The notes under the pieces: model-generated
The model's database searches: none
Seen by the model: only the letters and a program-made list of their open reading frames with translations
What the model was told of the DNA's origin: nothing
From: Calonectria ilicicola
Taxonomy: Eukaryota > Ascomycota > Sordariomycetes > Hypocreales > Nectriaceae
Direction of reading: 5' to 3'
Length of the DNA stretch: 64,000 nt
NCBI GenBank assembly: GCA_020809705.1
Contig: CP085829.1
Span: 3,658,001 to 3,722,000 of the forward strand
In this document: positions 21,741 through 35,000 of the stretch, piece after piece
How the letters are laid out: the number at the start of each line of letters is the position of its first letter
How positions within the stretch are numbered: position 1 is the first letter of the stretch
Position numbers and translations under genes: made by a program

Positions 21741-23330
21741 CGGCGGGCCTCTATGCGTTCAACAAAATAACCGAGAGAGGCCCGTGTCTGGGAAGTAATG
21801 ATGGGCCCCCGCAGATCTGAACTCCTAATTGATGACAGTTAACGTGCATGGCAGGCCTCCTTTTAATGCAGTGTCGGGCCTCCGTATTCTGAGAGACGTA
21901 ATTGGTGGGACTCGGGGAGATGGAGCAGTGGGCCTCCGAATCGGATGAGAGCACTCCTCCGAAGACCGAATGATGCAACGGTAAGTCACCGAGCGCCAGG
22001 TTCTGCCATGCAGCTTGAGGCCCGCACGCTCCGAAAGATGAGTTACAATTCCATTCCTCGGGGAAATGCAGCGACTATCCCTCCGAGTCATAAGGGTAGG
22101 CCTCTGAAGTTGCAGCAGTGGGCCTCTAGAACCAGCGTATGTTGAAATGGTGGATCCGAGGCCGACCTCCGACCCCGATCGCGCAGCGGGCAGATCAATT
22201 GGTCCGAGACTATCTATCGTTTCTTGAAGTTTTAAGCCTCCGAATTCCGAGCACCGAGTAATGGTCGGTGCCTTTCAAATTGCTATGGCAAAGTGGTGAG
22301 CCTCCCGATTGCAACATCGGATCAACGCATTCGGCCTCTGGCATTGGCTGATACGCCGATAGGCAAACGACAAGACAGTGGGCCTCCTTGACCTCCGACC
22401 TCCGACCTCCGATTTTATAGTAGGTGGGCCTCCCGACGGAACGGCCAATTAATAGATTGAGGGCCCCCGAACGCCCACATTCGGTGATTGGCCTCCTTCA
22501 TGGTATCACAGCTGGTCGTGGAATCGGACAACAAAATGGACCGAATGCTGGGCCGAATGCTCTGTACTCCAAGCCTCCGATCATACAATGGTTGGCTAAA
22601 ACTCTCCAGAGATGGGCCTCCGAATGCCCGGCTGCAATGGCAGTAGGCCCCATTAGGCGGTGCACCACAGTCAGCCGTCTCTCGAGTGCCTTTTTGAAGG
22701 GCCTCCGAGTTCCGACCTCCGAATGGAAACGAAATTCGGTCCTTTTTCATTGAGCACGTATCCAATAAAATGCGGAGCTGGGCTTTCCTAGTGAAACCCC
22801 AAAACTGCCGAATGATCAAGTCGAAGCCTTCAGTGGCCCGCCGAGGAACAAGTTCCGAAAGAGAGCGGTGGTCGGCCGCCGATTACCGACCGAATCAATG
22901 ATGGTCTTCAAGGACGGTAAGCTTTTTTTGAGTCAGCCTAGTGGTTTTGATTGGCTTGCATTCTTCTTCCACCCATACCATTTTCGAGGGATAGGGTGGT
23001 AGGACAAAAAGGCAGACCAGTCGGCCTCCGAGAATCCAGAGAATCTGCCGAATCGGTGTTTTTTTTTTTTCGAAGTTCGGAGGACGTTCGCTAGCTCGTC
23101 GCCTTGTATTTCATTCGTGTCCCCCGAACCATGCACGATCGGCCTTGTTTGTGGGAGGGTTGCTGACCATCAATGCGACTTTCCAGGCTCCCTGTTTGAC
23201 AGTCTCGGGTCTTGGTGTAACTCGGCGACTTTTTCTGAGACCGAACTCGCCAAGGCGCTTCTATCTCCTCCAGATGTGGCCGAACGTGCAGATACATCGG
23301 AGGGTTGCAAGCTCCGACCTCCATTCCGTG
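21741..23330 (+). repeat. Degenerate array of a GGGCCTCCGA-like motif
   Basis: About 20-25 occurrences of a GGGCCTCCGAAT-like word (also AAGCCTCCGA, GAGCCTCCCGA and GGGCCTCTGA forms) recur on the plus strand at irregular spacing, usually 30-80 nt. Clear examples lie at 21876, 21930, 22120, 22234, 22298, 22380, 22426, 22571, 22614, 22699 and 23022. Several are followed by TCCGA or CCGAAT, and a tight triplet GACCTCCGACCTCCGACCTCCGA occurs at about 22389-22412. Words such as CAATGG, AGTGG and GCAGTGG often precede the motif. No reading frame explains it. The spacing is too irregular and the units too diverged for CRISPR or a young satellite. It may be an old decayed satellite or a multi-site binding region; function is unknown. 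Confidence 0.65.
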
Positions 23331-25937
23331 CCCGTTGTGGCGTCCAATGAGCAAGTCGCCTCCCTATCCTTGACTCCAGTATGATTCGGTCACTTTTCAA
23401 GTTTTCGAAGCTTGTTCTACGTTACGACATCTCAGGGCGATCCGACAGCGGATCTAACTTCTCTAGGTCCCAGGTACGTTCCAACTAGTCAGCAGCTTCG
23501 GTTGTGGGCCTTTGCCCATGGCTTCTCCAACTTGCTGATCAATCACCACATTCTCTCCAACTTTCTAGCCACCGGTCACGGAACACCCAGTGCAAACCGA
23601 CGGCAGCTGCTTATCGATCGCCTCCATGACCTTGAGCATTTTGGTAATCTTGATTGTGTCAGTGGCAAAGGTGCAGCACATCTGGACCAAGTCGCTATTA
23701 TTACGTAAACACAGCTTTGCATTGCCAATCATGGACTGGATGCTCGAGTAATCTGTGTCTTAGTGGCAACCGGTTTGCAGGTATGCTCAACTAAAACGAA
23801 TATATTGACATCGACGCAATAGATGACAGCCTTGGTTCTGTTTTCGGAACCCACCTTTTACCATCATGTGGAGGCCTCGAGTCGTTTCCAGTCGTATTAA
23901 TCGGTGTGAGATGTGTGAATCGTGCTCACTTGCGAAAGGTTCGAAGCGCCTCACTCGACAGCTCCGGATTACAGATCATCTCTTACCTCTGGAGTGCCAC
24001 ATGTAGAAAAAAAATAATAAACTTGACCCCATACGGCATTTCCCCTTCCATGGATTTAGCCGTTTGCCCGTGACCAACACCTCCGACCCAACCCCCTTTG
24101 GCAAACCCCCCACTCACCAATGGCATGGTGAATCCAGTGCACGCTGCCCACCCATCACGATGTGAGACAAAAAGTACTAATTTCCAAGGTCTCGGAACGC
24201 TCCATGAATCGAGATGGCAACCCTGAACAATGTATTGACTACAAAACTATTCTGCTGACTAAAGCTAGGAGCATCGGCTAGACTTCACTTAAACAGCCAA
24301 TCTCTCAAAACTGGTGACTAACCTCTTGGCTTCTACTTAGTCGTGTTCCCTTATCACCCGACCTTTTTTAGCATTTTCCCTCACATGTCATTCAACTTTT
24401 GCCACATCACATAGTGGTCCACGCTTGTTGTACTCATTCCACGTACTGACGACCTGTCAACTTCCATCACTTCGGCGGGACCGCCCGTCTTCATTCAACT
24501 CACAACGCGACCTGGACAAGCAAGGCTAGTTCGACGGACTTGCATCACCGTCTCAAGCCCTGCCATTATCGGCTATCCCAGATCAAGAGTGCTATCACAT
24601 ATGACATGCGAAAAGTGCTGCAATGCAAAGCCCGAACCTATCTCTTGTTCAAACCGGCTAAGCACTCTCTTAATGAATCACCGATCAACCCACCGATCCT
24701 TGTTCTGCATGACTTCGAGAAATGGGGAATGCACCTGGTCTACCATCACGATGCCGACGAAAATCAGCCCCATGGAGTCTATGTATCCGTCGCCGTATCA
24801 CACACAAATCGCTAGGCAATCATCTGTCACCTCCTCCCGTCACCTCACACGACACGGATATCAGACCCGGCTACCGCTTGAATATACCGATTACTATCTG
24901 GCCACGTCGGTTACCAGCTCGGCGGGGTCCATTTTATCCTACGCCTTTGAAATGGAATGCCTGCCGTTTCCACTCTTTCAAATGTGCTCATTCGTAGGCC
25001 TGTTCTCGGGCGAATTTGTAATCGCGAATTGAACCCTTGATGGGATGCCGGCCACATTCTTACCGCCAGACCAGATGCCATGGTATTCCAAGAAGGCGAC
25101 TTCGGTACGACTACGGCACCGGTCTGGCAGTGCTGGAGTTTTCCATCTCCACATCCTCATCTTGACAGTACCCGGAATTAGGCTATTCGCACATTCACAT
25201 CACTGGGTCACATCACTGGGCGTTGCATTTCAGTCGCTCGTCACGTCAGGAACCGGTTTGTGGATCAATGCAAGTCTATTATGTCTTTGCAAACCTGATC
25301 TGATATTGCGGGGCACAGCTCATGACTCTTCAACCACGCATCACGTCTTCGCAAGAGCCCTGCGTAATCGCACAATGTGCGAGGATTGTAGCACTGAATT
25401 CACCAAAAGATGAAGCTTTAAACCGCGTCGAAACTTTTCTCCTCCTGCAGGAAGAACTAGAGATCTTCCAAGAATGCCTTCGGGTATTAAGCAAGTATGT
25501 TGTCCTCTCTCGATCCCAATCGTGACAAAAGGAAAGAATAGAAAGTGCATGAGAACAACAGTAGTTGACAATTAGACCCAAGTGGATGGATCCAGTCCAT
25601 GTCTCGGTCATGTACCATCTGAATGTTTGATCTCGGATCAGGTCCGAGATCGGTAGGGAAATCATGTTGTTTGAAATGTTCTTAGGGAAAAGAATACAGG
25701 CAGCTCGTCAACTCCAGACCATGCGGGCTCTCCGACCCCTCTTATCCCATGGTCACCCTCCTCCTAAACGCCGGTAGGTGCATATCAATGATTTAACAAA
25801 AAGAAAACAAAAGCAAAAAGAGGGCAAGTTCTCGCGTCATCCAGGCAATCAATCGTATTAATCAACTCGTGGTTGTTGTGTGTCCAAGCAGGATGGCGAT
25901 GTTGAGAAGACTGCGTCGTCGTTCGTCGTGAATTCGT
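23331..25937. other. Gene-free stretch
   Basis: Several short open frames overlap on both strands (23412-23708, 24540-25032, 25045-25413) without domain content or splice logic. A direct duplication CACATCACTGGGTCACATCACTGGG is visible at about 25196-25220. The last part, near 25700-25930, is probably the 3' untranslated region of the minus-strand kinase. Confidence 0.4.
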
Positions 25938-28900
25938 CTAGTAGCCTGGTTGACCAGGCATCTTGCCTAGCGAATGGGTTCCAAGGCTCTTTGGCGGCAA
26001 GTGGTTGTGACAGAAGATTTTCTTGCTGCCGTTCTTGGTCGCATCCTTCTTTGTCGCGTCGATGATTTGGGTGGGGTCATCATAAGACTCCAGCTGGCAG
26101 CATTCGACGTTCTTCATCCAGCGGTTGTTGATGACATCCTGAATGCTAATTCGCTTGCTAGGCTCGGGGTTGAGCATCTGGAGAAGGAGGCGGCGGAGGG
26201 CAGGTGGGCTGACACCGACATCCAGGGCGTAGCACTTGGGGTAGTCCGTGTCGGAGATGCTGGCTTCGGGATCTGGGTGCTTGGCGTACCAGTTGTTCCA
26301 TCCCTTGACCAGCTTGTCGTAGTGGGTGTTGCCAGCCTCGGCGCGGGACCAGATGGCACCGCCGAATGTAAGGTAGATCATGACAATGGCCGAGCTCCAG
26401 ACGTCCAGGGGCCGGGGGTCGTAGGAGTCCTCCTTGGCAAGAACCTCTGGGGCAATGTAAGGTTCGCTACCGCAGATGCCAGGGGCGCAGAGGCGGACGT
26501 TGCCCATGTTGCGGCCGCACTGTCCACCAGATTCACGGAGGCCAGGGTGTGTGCCGCAGAAAACCTCGGAGACACCAAAGTCGGTAATCTTGAGCTTGCT
26601 GTCCTTGGTAATAAGCAGGTTCTCGAGCTTGATATCACGGTGAGCAATGCCATTTGCGTGCAAGTAGCTGACTCCCTGGATGAGCTGCTTGAACAGGCAC
26701 AGGCGGTCCTTCTTGTGATCTTCACCCTTCAGGTGGCCCTTTGAGACCAGGCTAAAGAGGTCGCCCTCGGAGCAGTATTCCATGACGTGGTTCCAGCGGC
26801 CGTGATCGGTGCAAAGTCGGATTGTCTCGACAATGTTGGGGTGGTGCAAACTTTTGGCGATGCTGAATTCTGACTTGATCTTCTTCTCGTACTCTGCTTG
26901 GCTCTCGCGGTGTGACTTGCCGCGGAATTCCTTGACGGCGTAGAGCTCCTCGGGGAAGTTCTTGCGCATCATGAGCGTCACCTTGGAAGCGGCGCCCTTG
27001 CCCAGGTGCTTTCCATGGCGGCCCAAGAATTTGCTCTGGTATTCGAATTCGCTCTGGAGCTCAGCAATGTCAACAGAGAAGTCATCGGGGAGACTGAGAC
27101 TCAGACGACGAGACTTGGCTCCGGTGCCAGAGTCAGGGGGGAGAGGCCAAGGCAGTCGCTCGGGCGGGTAAGTGGCCTCGTTTTCCGACGTTTTAGGAAC
27201 GGCAACGGGCGTGTTGGGTCTGCTGCCGTCAAAGCTACTAGCTCGACGGCGCATCTGAGGTCGCTGCTTCTCACGGTTAATGGTGCCTCCAACAAAGTTG
27301 ACGGCACGACCACGTAATGAGAGGCCAGTGGAAGCACGCTTCTTCTTCTGATCGACCTGGTCGGCCGAGGTGCCATTGGCGTGTTTTACTCGGGTGTTGG
27401 GAGCCATTTCCAGGGGAGAGTCCGGAGTAGGGGGTGAATTCGAGCGGGTGGTAGCTGAGGAGCGGTTGTGGGAGAAGCGGCGCGAATGGCTTGTACGATG
27501 CTGGCTGGTAGTAGTAGGTTCTGAGGCGCCTGAGATGGAGGGTGCCGCAGAGTCCACAATTGCAGAACCACCGTTTACTTGGATCTGCGAAGTTGTACGG
27601 CGGAAGAAGGAGGACATTGTGCGCTTGAAGCTCGAGGTGGAGCCGCGGGTTGAGCGGCGAGACAGTGGGGTGCCGGTCGAGGTGACGTCGGTTTCGGTGG
27701 CTCTTGGAGTCGTCGACTCGGTGGTATAAGAGGGTCGGCGGGAGGAGCTGGAGGTGTGCGAGGGGAAGTAGCTGCCAAACTTTCCAGGAGAAGAATGGCC
27801 GGTTGAAACCTGGCTTGCACCAGGAATTGGGATCGGGGCGGCCGAGGAATTGGAGGAGAAGGCCTGATAGGATTGGAGGCGTTGGAGTTCGGCGACGTCC
27901 TGGCCCTGGAGGGTGAAGTCCTGGGAATGACGGCTGACGGGCGTCACGGGCTCGACAAAGGACTCGCTGCCAGATTCGCCGCCTTCCTCGAGAATTGAGT
28001 CTGTGAGGTCTGTGGAAAAGCCCCTGGGCGATGATGCAGACAGGAAGCTGCTGGCAGAGTTGGATCGTGGAGGAGGAGAGGATGAACCTTTATCTGCAGG
28101 CGGGCGAGCGAATAAAGACGTCAGTAAGACAAGGATGGAGAAGCCCGACAGGGGCAGGGGGAGCAAGGGAAAAAAGGCAAAAATAATACAAGAGAGACCA
28201 AGGCAAGGCAGGCAGCAAGGCGAGAACAAGATGATGCAGCTGCAGTCGAGACAGCAGCAGGGCAGCCAGGGCGCAGCGCAGGGCAGTTGCAGCAGCGTCA
28301 ATGTAGTGCAGTGCAGTGTGGTGTAATGCAGCGCAGCGCAGCGGTGCTGGGTAGCGGGTACTGGGTACTGGGTACTGGGTACCAGGCACGGCGCGGGCAG
28401 TGTTTTAAAAGGGAAGGGTGAATCAAATTTGGCGGCGACGCCCAGGCCGGGTAGGACCTTGTCCTGCAGTTCCCGAGGTCCAGCCCAGGCCCAGGTGGCA
28501 CAGCGCCGGGCGGCCAGTAAGCATGTCCGGCGGCATGGGGGGAGGGGCGCGCGCACACGGAGGGATGGGCGAGGCTTGGGGTTGGCTTGCAGCTGAGCCA
28601 AGTCACGGACCCAGAGAGGACTAGACTCCAGCAATGTCCAGAAGGTGCCGTTTTCCCGTCAGCAACGTCACTGGGCTCCGGGAATAACAGCCAGCAGCCA
28701 CGGGGGAGAGTAGACGGAGGAGGAGACGGAGCAGGCAAAGGGGGAGGGGGGGCGAGGCCAGGCCAAATGCCCTCTCCCCGACGATGCGCCGTGGGTGCGG
28801 GCCGGATGACAAACAGAACGTGACAATGATGCTGATGCTGATGATGATGGTGACTGATGGGGACGAGGTGGGGGGGCAAAAAGAACCATGATTACCAAAG

Positions 28901-29094
28901 AAAAACCAAAGCGAAAACAAAAAGAGGCAAAACCCGAAACGGGCAACACGAATGATCAAGCAAAACCAAGGCAAGACTGTAAATGAAAAGCTTCAAACCA
29001 TACCTGCTGAGTCGAGCAGCGACACCTGCTGGATTGGCTGGAGCGTCTGCTGGTGGGGGGCCACAAACATCCCTGAGGCCGAGAGTGCCGCCAT
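25938..29094 (-). CDS. HAL4/SAT4-like serine/threonine protein kinase
   Basis: Two minus-strand exons: 29094-29004 encodes the first 30 residues plus one base (MAALSASGMFVAPHQQTLQP...), and 28093-25938 the rest, about 748 residues in all. The 910-nt intron (GTATGG donor, CTGCAG acceptor) is phase 1 and removes a low-complexity open frame that would otherwise extend the second exon. Residues 31 to about 385 are Ser/Pro/Thr-rich and probably disordered. The kinase domain fills about 395-700. It has a glycine loop GKGAASKV, the VAIK-type lysine in YAVKEF, HRDIKLEN (about residue 515), DFGVSE and PYIAPE. It also has an insert with CGTHPGLRESGGQCG and CAPGICGS, which is characteristic of the fungal HAL/Npr1 kinase group. 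Yeast Hal4 and Hal5 regulate potassium uptake (Trk transporters) and plasma-membrane permeases, so a role in ion homeostasis or nutrient-transporter control is likely. Frame and all catalytic motifs are intact. Confidence 0.9.
28349..28383 (+). repeat. 7-bp tandem repeat (GGGTACT) inside the kinase intron
   Basis: Five consecutive 7-bp units, GGGTAGC, three times GGGTACT, then GGGTACC. Imperfect GCAGTGCAG and GCAGCGCAGC repeats lie just upstream (28306-28342). The array lies within the 910-nt first intron of the minus-strand kinase. Confidence 0.85.
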
Positions 29095-32000
29095 GACGGA
29101 TCGAGTTGCTTCGGGGGGTTCGTGACTTTTTTTATTATTATTGCTGGGGGTGCGCGCTCTCGCTTTCGGTCGCCAAGCGTTGTGTTCTAGTGGGTATCGC
29201 CGAGTGCAGTCGCTGAAGCACACACAGCAGGTCGCTCAACGAAGATGCGCTGAACGGTACGAACTGACGGGGGTTGCCCCGGGGGAGGAAAGTGGTTCCA
29301 GTGGGGGGTTAGAGGAGGGGGTACAGCGGTTCCAGGTACTGGAGCCTCTGGTGGTACAGCGGTACTGGGGCGGGGGTTGGGGGCGGGGGCTGGTCACTGA
29401 GAACGGCAAGGGACCACGGCGTCAAGGCCACACACCATCAACTTGCTGCGAAGAGGGAAAAGGGCACTTGACTTGAATCAGATTCGCTACTTGGGACCAG
29501 TGGTTGGCCTGATGCCCATTTAGCTGAGAGGAGGGGTTGTGATTAAGATGCAGCCGGTAGAACACGAGAGATTGAGTGAGCCCGGCTTGGCTATTGGCAA
29601 CGGCAGTTCCAAGATGTGTGAAGTCTCTGAGTGGTGCGGTTGATTGCAGGATGGCAAATGAAAGCAATGATGCTGCTGACACTGCCAACGAACTGATTTC
29701 GAGTCTCGGGGGGGTGATTGAGTTTGATGAGCGCCGACGGATAACCTTTGGGTCTGAATCGATGTTGGCAAGGCTCGGCAAGATGAATTGACCTGCTGGC
29801 GTTGGCGTTTTTGGCTGCTCAGTTTGTCGTGATGGTCCGCGTTGTTTGGTGATCAAGGGAGTGTGCAAGGTCCACGAGGACGTATTAGTGTACACAAGCA
29901 AACACCGGTTTGCTCGCAGTCGTCCAATTTTTCGAATGTGCCTCTGTCTCGTCTGGGTGCTCTCGCTCGCTCTTCTTCTCACGCTTTAAACCTAGAGAAT
30001 TAAGTATAAAAGGGGTCCTAGGTTCAAAGGCTGGACGTGAGATGAAGCTGCCAGTGAAGGGCTCGAAGGCGAGGGGGAGGGGGCAGAGGAGGTGGCCGCA
30101 TGAAATTGAAGAAAAGGCGTTTGGAGCAAGGATAGTAGAACAATGGAGCGTGTCCCTCAGTTTTTGGTATGAATTAAGAATTCCCAAAAGATTAAGGGAA
30201 AGAAGAATATGAGAAGAGAGGGGGGAGAAGATGAAAGACTTGATGCAGCCGGGAGATCGTGACTAGAAAAGCGCGCAGCTGTATTTGTGTCTTCCACGTC
30301 CAGCTGGGGGGAACCACTGCGAGTTATGAATGAAGCCGCGCTCCGCTGCCTGTGATGGGGCGTGGGGAACGATGAGCGACTGGGGGGGGGGAAGAGTGTG
30401 AAGGGGGTGTGTTTGAGAGAGGATGGGGCGTGAAGAGAGCGCACGTTGCGCACAACTCAAGCAGATGACCACAACCAAAAGTTGCCAAGGCTTGATGTTT
30501 GGATGAGGTGGGAGTGTATGAGACCATGGGGTGTGCCATGACGAAAAAATTTTTTGTGGATTTGCCTTCTTCTGTTGCTGTTCTTCGTCGTCTTCTTTTC
30601 CTTGGGTTTGGGATTGTCGTCGGGTACACAGTGCGCCATTTTCTGTTCCCTCAGGGCGACCAAGACCCCGTTTCTTCCCACCCGGCCATCTAGTTTGTTG
30701 GCTTCATCTCGCGCACGCACGCACATACATGCTCACTCACTCTCTCACACACACACAAGGCCAAACCCGTCCTTGCTTATACAAACGGGTGCTTGTCTCA
30801 CGCCTTTGCGAGCGTGTATACATGGCCCATAGTTGTATACTTCCCCCCTGGTCGTCGTCACCATTCGTAGCAGAGGCTCGGCATTCTCAAGACAGAGTGT
30901 CATATGCCTCCCAATCGCTTCTCGGCTAATGCACCAACAAACTAACTCGCAGATTGTCTTCAGCATCGCTTGCTTTCCTTTCTTTTTTTCTCCTCAATTT
31001 TTGGTTGCACATTTATCTCTCCATGCACAATGTGGGCATGAACCAACCGTAGCTCCGCGGTATCGGGTACCCGCCACAGAAAGCAAATCTGAGCATGCCG
31101 CCCAGGTACTGGCTACCCGATCCCTCCGGGTGGACCTGACAGCATGGAAGGGCCCGGCTCCAACCAGCCAGTCGACTTGACGCCATTGCGATTCGCCCGG
31201 TCTGCCCCTGGACAAGATGGATGCGTGTGTGGACGATGGAGCATGGCCCCCGTCCGGGGCATTTTCGATCTTGCACATTGGTGAAGCAATGTGACTGACA
31301 GAGTGACAATGGCACCCACCACCTTGGTTTGCACTTTCGGTGCCGTTGTGCCGTATAAGCGCCTCTGTCGCCCATCACCCGCCCCAACCTTTGACCGACC
31401 TTTGCAGAGCCTCGTCCTGTCCTGTCCTCGTCGCAACCACCATCCATCCCACGCGCAGGGAAAAAAATTTTAACAGAAAATCTTGACGTGCAGAAAACGC
31501 TAAAGCTAGCTGTTTTCTTCTTAAGCAAAGCATCAAGGTTCGTTTTGGCCTCGATGCCACAGCCACGCCATCTCGGTAGTTGCTCGTTGAAATGGGGGCA
31601 AGCCTTGGCCTTGGCCCTATTGCTGATCTCGGCTTCACTCTTGTCTCCTACCTTAATTCATTGGGGGCCACCCAAATTCCAAGCCAACGAGTCTCACCGA
31701 GACTTTGTCAGACATTTGGGATGGGCCACACATTGTGACAGAATCCGCCCCCGATAACCCTTTGTCCAGACGGACCAAGAAAAAAAAAATCGTCACCTTG
31801 ACCAATGCCCGCCGGCGGTCAAGGGAGTCCACTCTCCCCCGTGGCGATGTCGGCCGTCATCGTGACTATCTCCCCCCACCCGCCTTGATGATGATCCCCT
31901 GATTAGAACGTGATGGGCAGCTGGGCATGGCATGGACTCCCGTATATTGATGGCATATTTCCTCTCCAACAAAGCAAAACCGCCCTGCCCTGTCGCTGTC

Positions 32001-35000
32001 CTCCTTGGTTTTGCCAATATGCGGTATGATGCAGCACAGAGGGAATGCCTTATACGCCCCCCCCATGCAGATGCCGCCCCGGGTAGATCCCGCTCTGCTA
32101 CCTTCAATGTCCGGCCGGGCATCCGGGCTGGCATCCATCAGGCAATGCACCATTCGCATCAGGTACATTTGATATTTATCAATTAATGTGAGCAAATCTC
32201 GTCACCAACCAAACGGCGAAATGCATTTGTAGTAGCACCGTCATCGGGCCAGAATGGTCCATGTGCATGTCGAGCCCTTTCAAGCCAAAACTGCCACCAA
32301 AACGTCAGTCTGCGTCTCGTCGCTCGTGTGCCTCCAAGCCCAGTCGAGAAAGGCCCCCCCGGCCCACTCCGTCGAGCCGGTCCTGGCGCAAGAACCCTGG
32401 ACCCCCAGAAATGAACATGAGCGCCCCAGGTGGCGGAACAGCCACCGCGTTGCTTGTCGTTGGTTGTTTGCTGATAGTTGCAGCAAGTGCCCCACGGGCG
32501 CGTCGAGCGAGGCTTTTCACAGAGGCTGCCAGCGCACCAAACACGCCAGCCCAGACAGGGCGCCGAGGCACTGGAGGCTGCATCTGGAAAGAAAATGGAG
32601 CCTGGGCAAATTAATTATAGGCACCTTCCTGCTAGCGTCTAGAGGGTCTTGAGAGCCCTGTGGAGGATCTTGGCCCACTGCCATGTGTAGCTGAGCTTGC
32701 TCTTTGGGGGCAATCAACTTGTCAGTGACGCTGCTGACCAGGTCCAGGGCTTAGTCTGACGTCCACCGTTCATCGCCCTCCACGACCGCGACAGCCGCCC
32801 ACTGGGAGGCTCAAGTATGATTGGGATGGTCGGTACAGACGGCAACGGTGCGGTGGGAGCAGGACCACAAAACAAGCCTGGCCCAGTCCAACGAGCAATC
32901 ACTGGCTGCGGTAGCGATAGTAGCCGCTGCATTGGAGCGGCAGTGTTCGGAAATTTCATCTGCTCTCCTATTTTTTTTGCGCGCGTGTTCGCTGGCGACC
33001 GTCTCGACGTCTCTCCGTTGTGGCCACACACACACACAATGTGGGATTTTTTTTTTCTTCGCCACACGGCAACTTCATTGGCTGACCAGGTTGCCTCTCC
33101 TCCTTGATGTTCTCGCTCGTCGTGCTCATGCTCACTATCCCCTTTCATCCGCCGCGGTACACCCCGACAGCCGCAACATAGCATTGCATCGGCCGCAGCT
33201 GTCAGAACCATGTCTGCCAATGCGACATTGGCGCCAGAGCGGGCCCCCTTGCCATATGGCCGACAATAGCCCTTGCTCTGTCCAGCAAGCGATGCCTCAC
33301 TGGACCTGGCTGAGTGGCCGAGACGGGAGCTTGGCCTCGCTGCCAAGAATTGCAAAGGCACGTACAGGCACGTACAGTGCCAGCACCGCCCGCACACACA
33401 AGACATCAGCACCGTCCCCGTCGTGCCAGCTTCCTACTGTGCAAAGTATCACCGACTCCTGTCGCAGCTTTGGCATCGCCAAGACTTGACCATTGCGACG
33501 ACTGCGTCGGCGTCGCTTCTTGGCGTTTCGCGGCGATCAACCTTGACGATTATCGTCATTCCCCAACATCCATCATCCTTGGACCATGCTTGCGGGAGGC
33601 GTCCCCTGGAGTCCCTTGAAAGCCTCTGCCAGCTTTTGGTTCGCTGCCGCAGCCAAACTACCACGCCCATCTGCGACAAGACTGCTGCGTACTGTACCGT
33701 GCCTGAGCTCTAAAATAAGCTACTTTTGCTCGCATCCCCACCCCGTGTCGCAGACATTGGTCCATCAAACACAGACCAGCACATCACGGCCGTCATTCAT
33801 CGCTTTCCCTTCGCAAACCATTCGCAATCCGGCAGTTTGCGCTGTTGATCCAGCGACACGAAAGACATGTTGCGCGGCCGTTTGAGATTATTGCCAATAA
33901 GCTTGAAATCTAATATCTATTTGCCTTCTGGTCCGCCACCCGTGCGCGTGTCAGTCAGTCAGTCGGTCGGTGCGAGATAAGGAAACGAGAGATATTTACG
34001 TATCTCGCACAATAACGCCAACCTGGCGATGCCATCTTGGGCTTGGTTTGGGGGTGTAGGCTGCTCTTCTTCTGTGCTTGTTCCTCAAAGCTATTGGCTC
34101 AAGAGATGAGGGAAAACTCTATCGTGCTCAACCACTCAAAAAGAGAATTTACTCTTATCGATCCCCTTTAAGTTTTGTCGTAAGAAGAGTCGGGCAGATC
34201 AGAAGCTTCATCAAGCAACAATCGCCAGACACTCTTCAACGTGACCTGCGATGCGCCGAGAAAGAGGCATCGCGTCCCACGATGAAAGAAGCTTGAACAG
34301 TGGCCAGTCCCACACGCTTCTGCACAAGAGTGCCAGGGGCCCTCCTTGGTCGCCAAGCCTGTCTGTTTACCCCCCTTGTCTAGATGAGCAAGGTCCTGCG
34401 CGAGATCTCGGTCATATATCCATTCATTCAATCTCAGTGACTTGCTTGGTGCTGTGCGCAATCGCTGTTTGGATTAAACTGGCCCTCTAGCCCAGAGGCC
34501 GGTTGTGGCCAAGGTTTGTCCGCCGTGTATGGGAGGCTTGGATGCCGAGTAAGTCCCGTGTCCACCGCCGTCCGTCGCTCCCGCTAGCCCTCCTAATCGT
34601 CTCCGTCCCAGCGGACCACCTCCGTCGAGCTGTCGAGAGCCATGTGCCTGTTTCGTCGCGCCGACGACTTTGTTATCGCGTGCGAATCCCCGAAATCCCA
34701 CGCCCGCTTCCACAGCCGGTCCGGGACTGTACAGCATTCCATACATCCGTCCCTCCACACTACACCCAATCGCCCACTGCTTCGCTCCTCGCCTCCCGAG
34801 GCAGGGATGCCTCTGCACGGGTGCGAGTGCGTCATATGCGCCCCGGAGGGTGGGGACGATCCCTAGCTCTCCCATGGCACGCCCCCAGGTCCCCTTGTGG
34901 GGGGGCCACCTTGTCTCACCTCACCCACTCTCACTTGCTGGCCTGTCTTGGTACAGCAAGTCTCTCGTCGGCATCAAAGGGCTGCCCTGAGATGAGAGAC

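Noticed and set aside
21741..23330. CRISPR array
   Set aside because: Eukaryotic context, irregular spacing, strongly diverged repeats and no cas genes.
23937..23947. tRNA B-box-like word GGTTCGAAGC
   Set aside because: The surrounding bases do not fold into acceptor, anticodon and T arms, and no A-box lies at the right distance.
25974..26744. 256-residue plus-strand frame opposite the kinase domain
   Set aside because: It is the complement of a highly conserved kinase domain on the minus strand and has no features of its own.
28094..28634. N-terminal extension of the kinase frame as real coding sequence
   Set aside because: It is low-complexity (Cys/Pro/Leu and tandem TACCCAGTACC-type repeats) and is better explained as intron, because the upstream exon at 29094-29004 joins in exact phase at the CTGCAG acceptor.
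32714..33489. Two overlapping frames of more than 220 residues on opposite strands
   Set aside because: They cover the same DNA, have Cys/Arg/Ser-rich content without domains, and neither has splice logic or a plausible start context.
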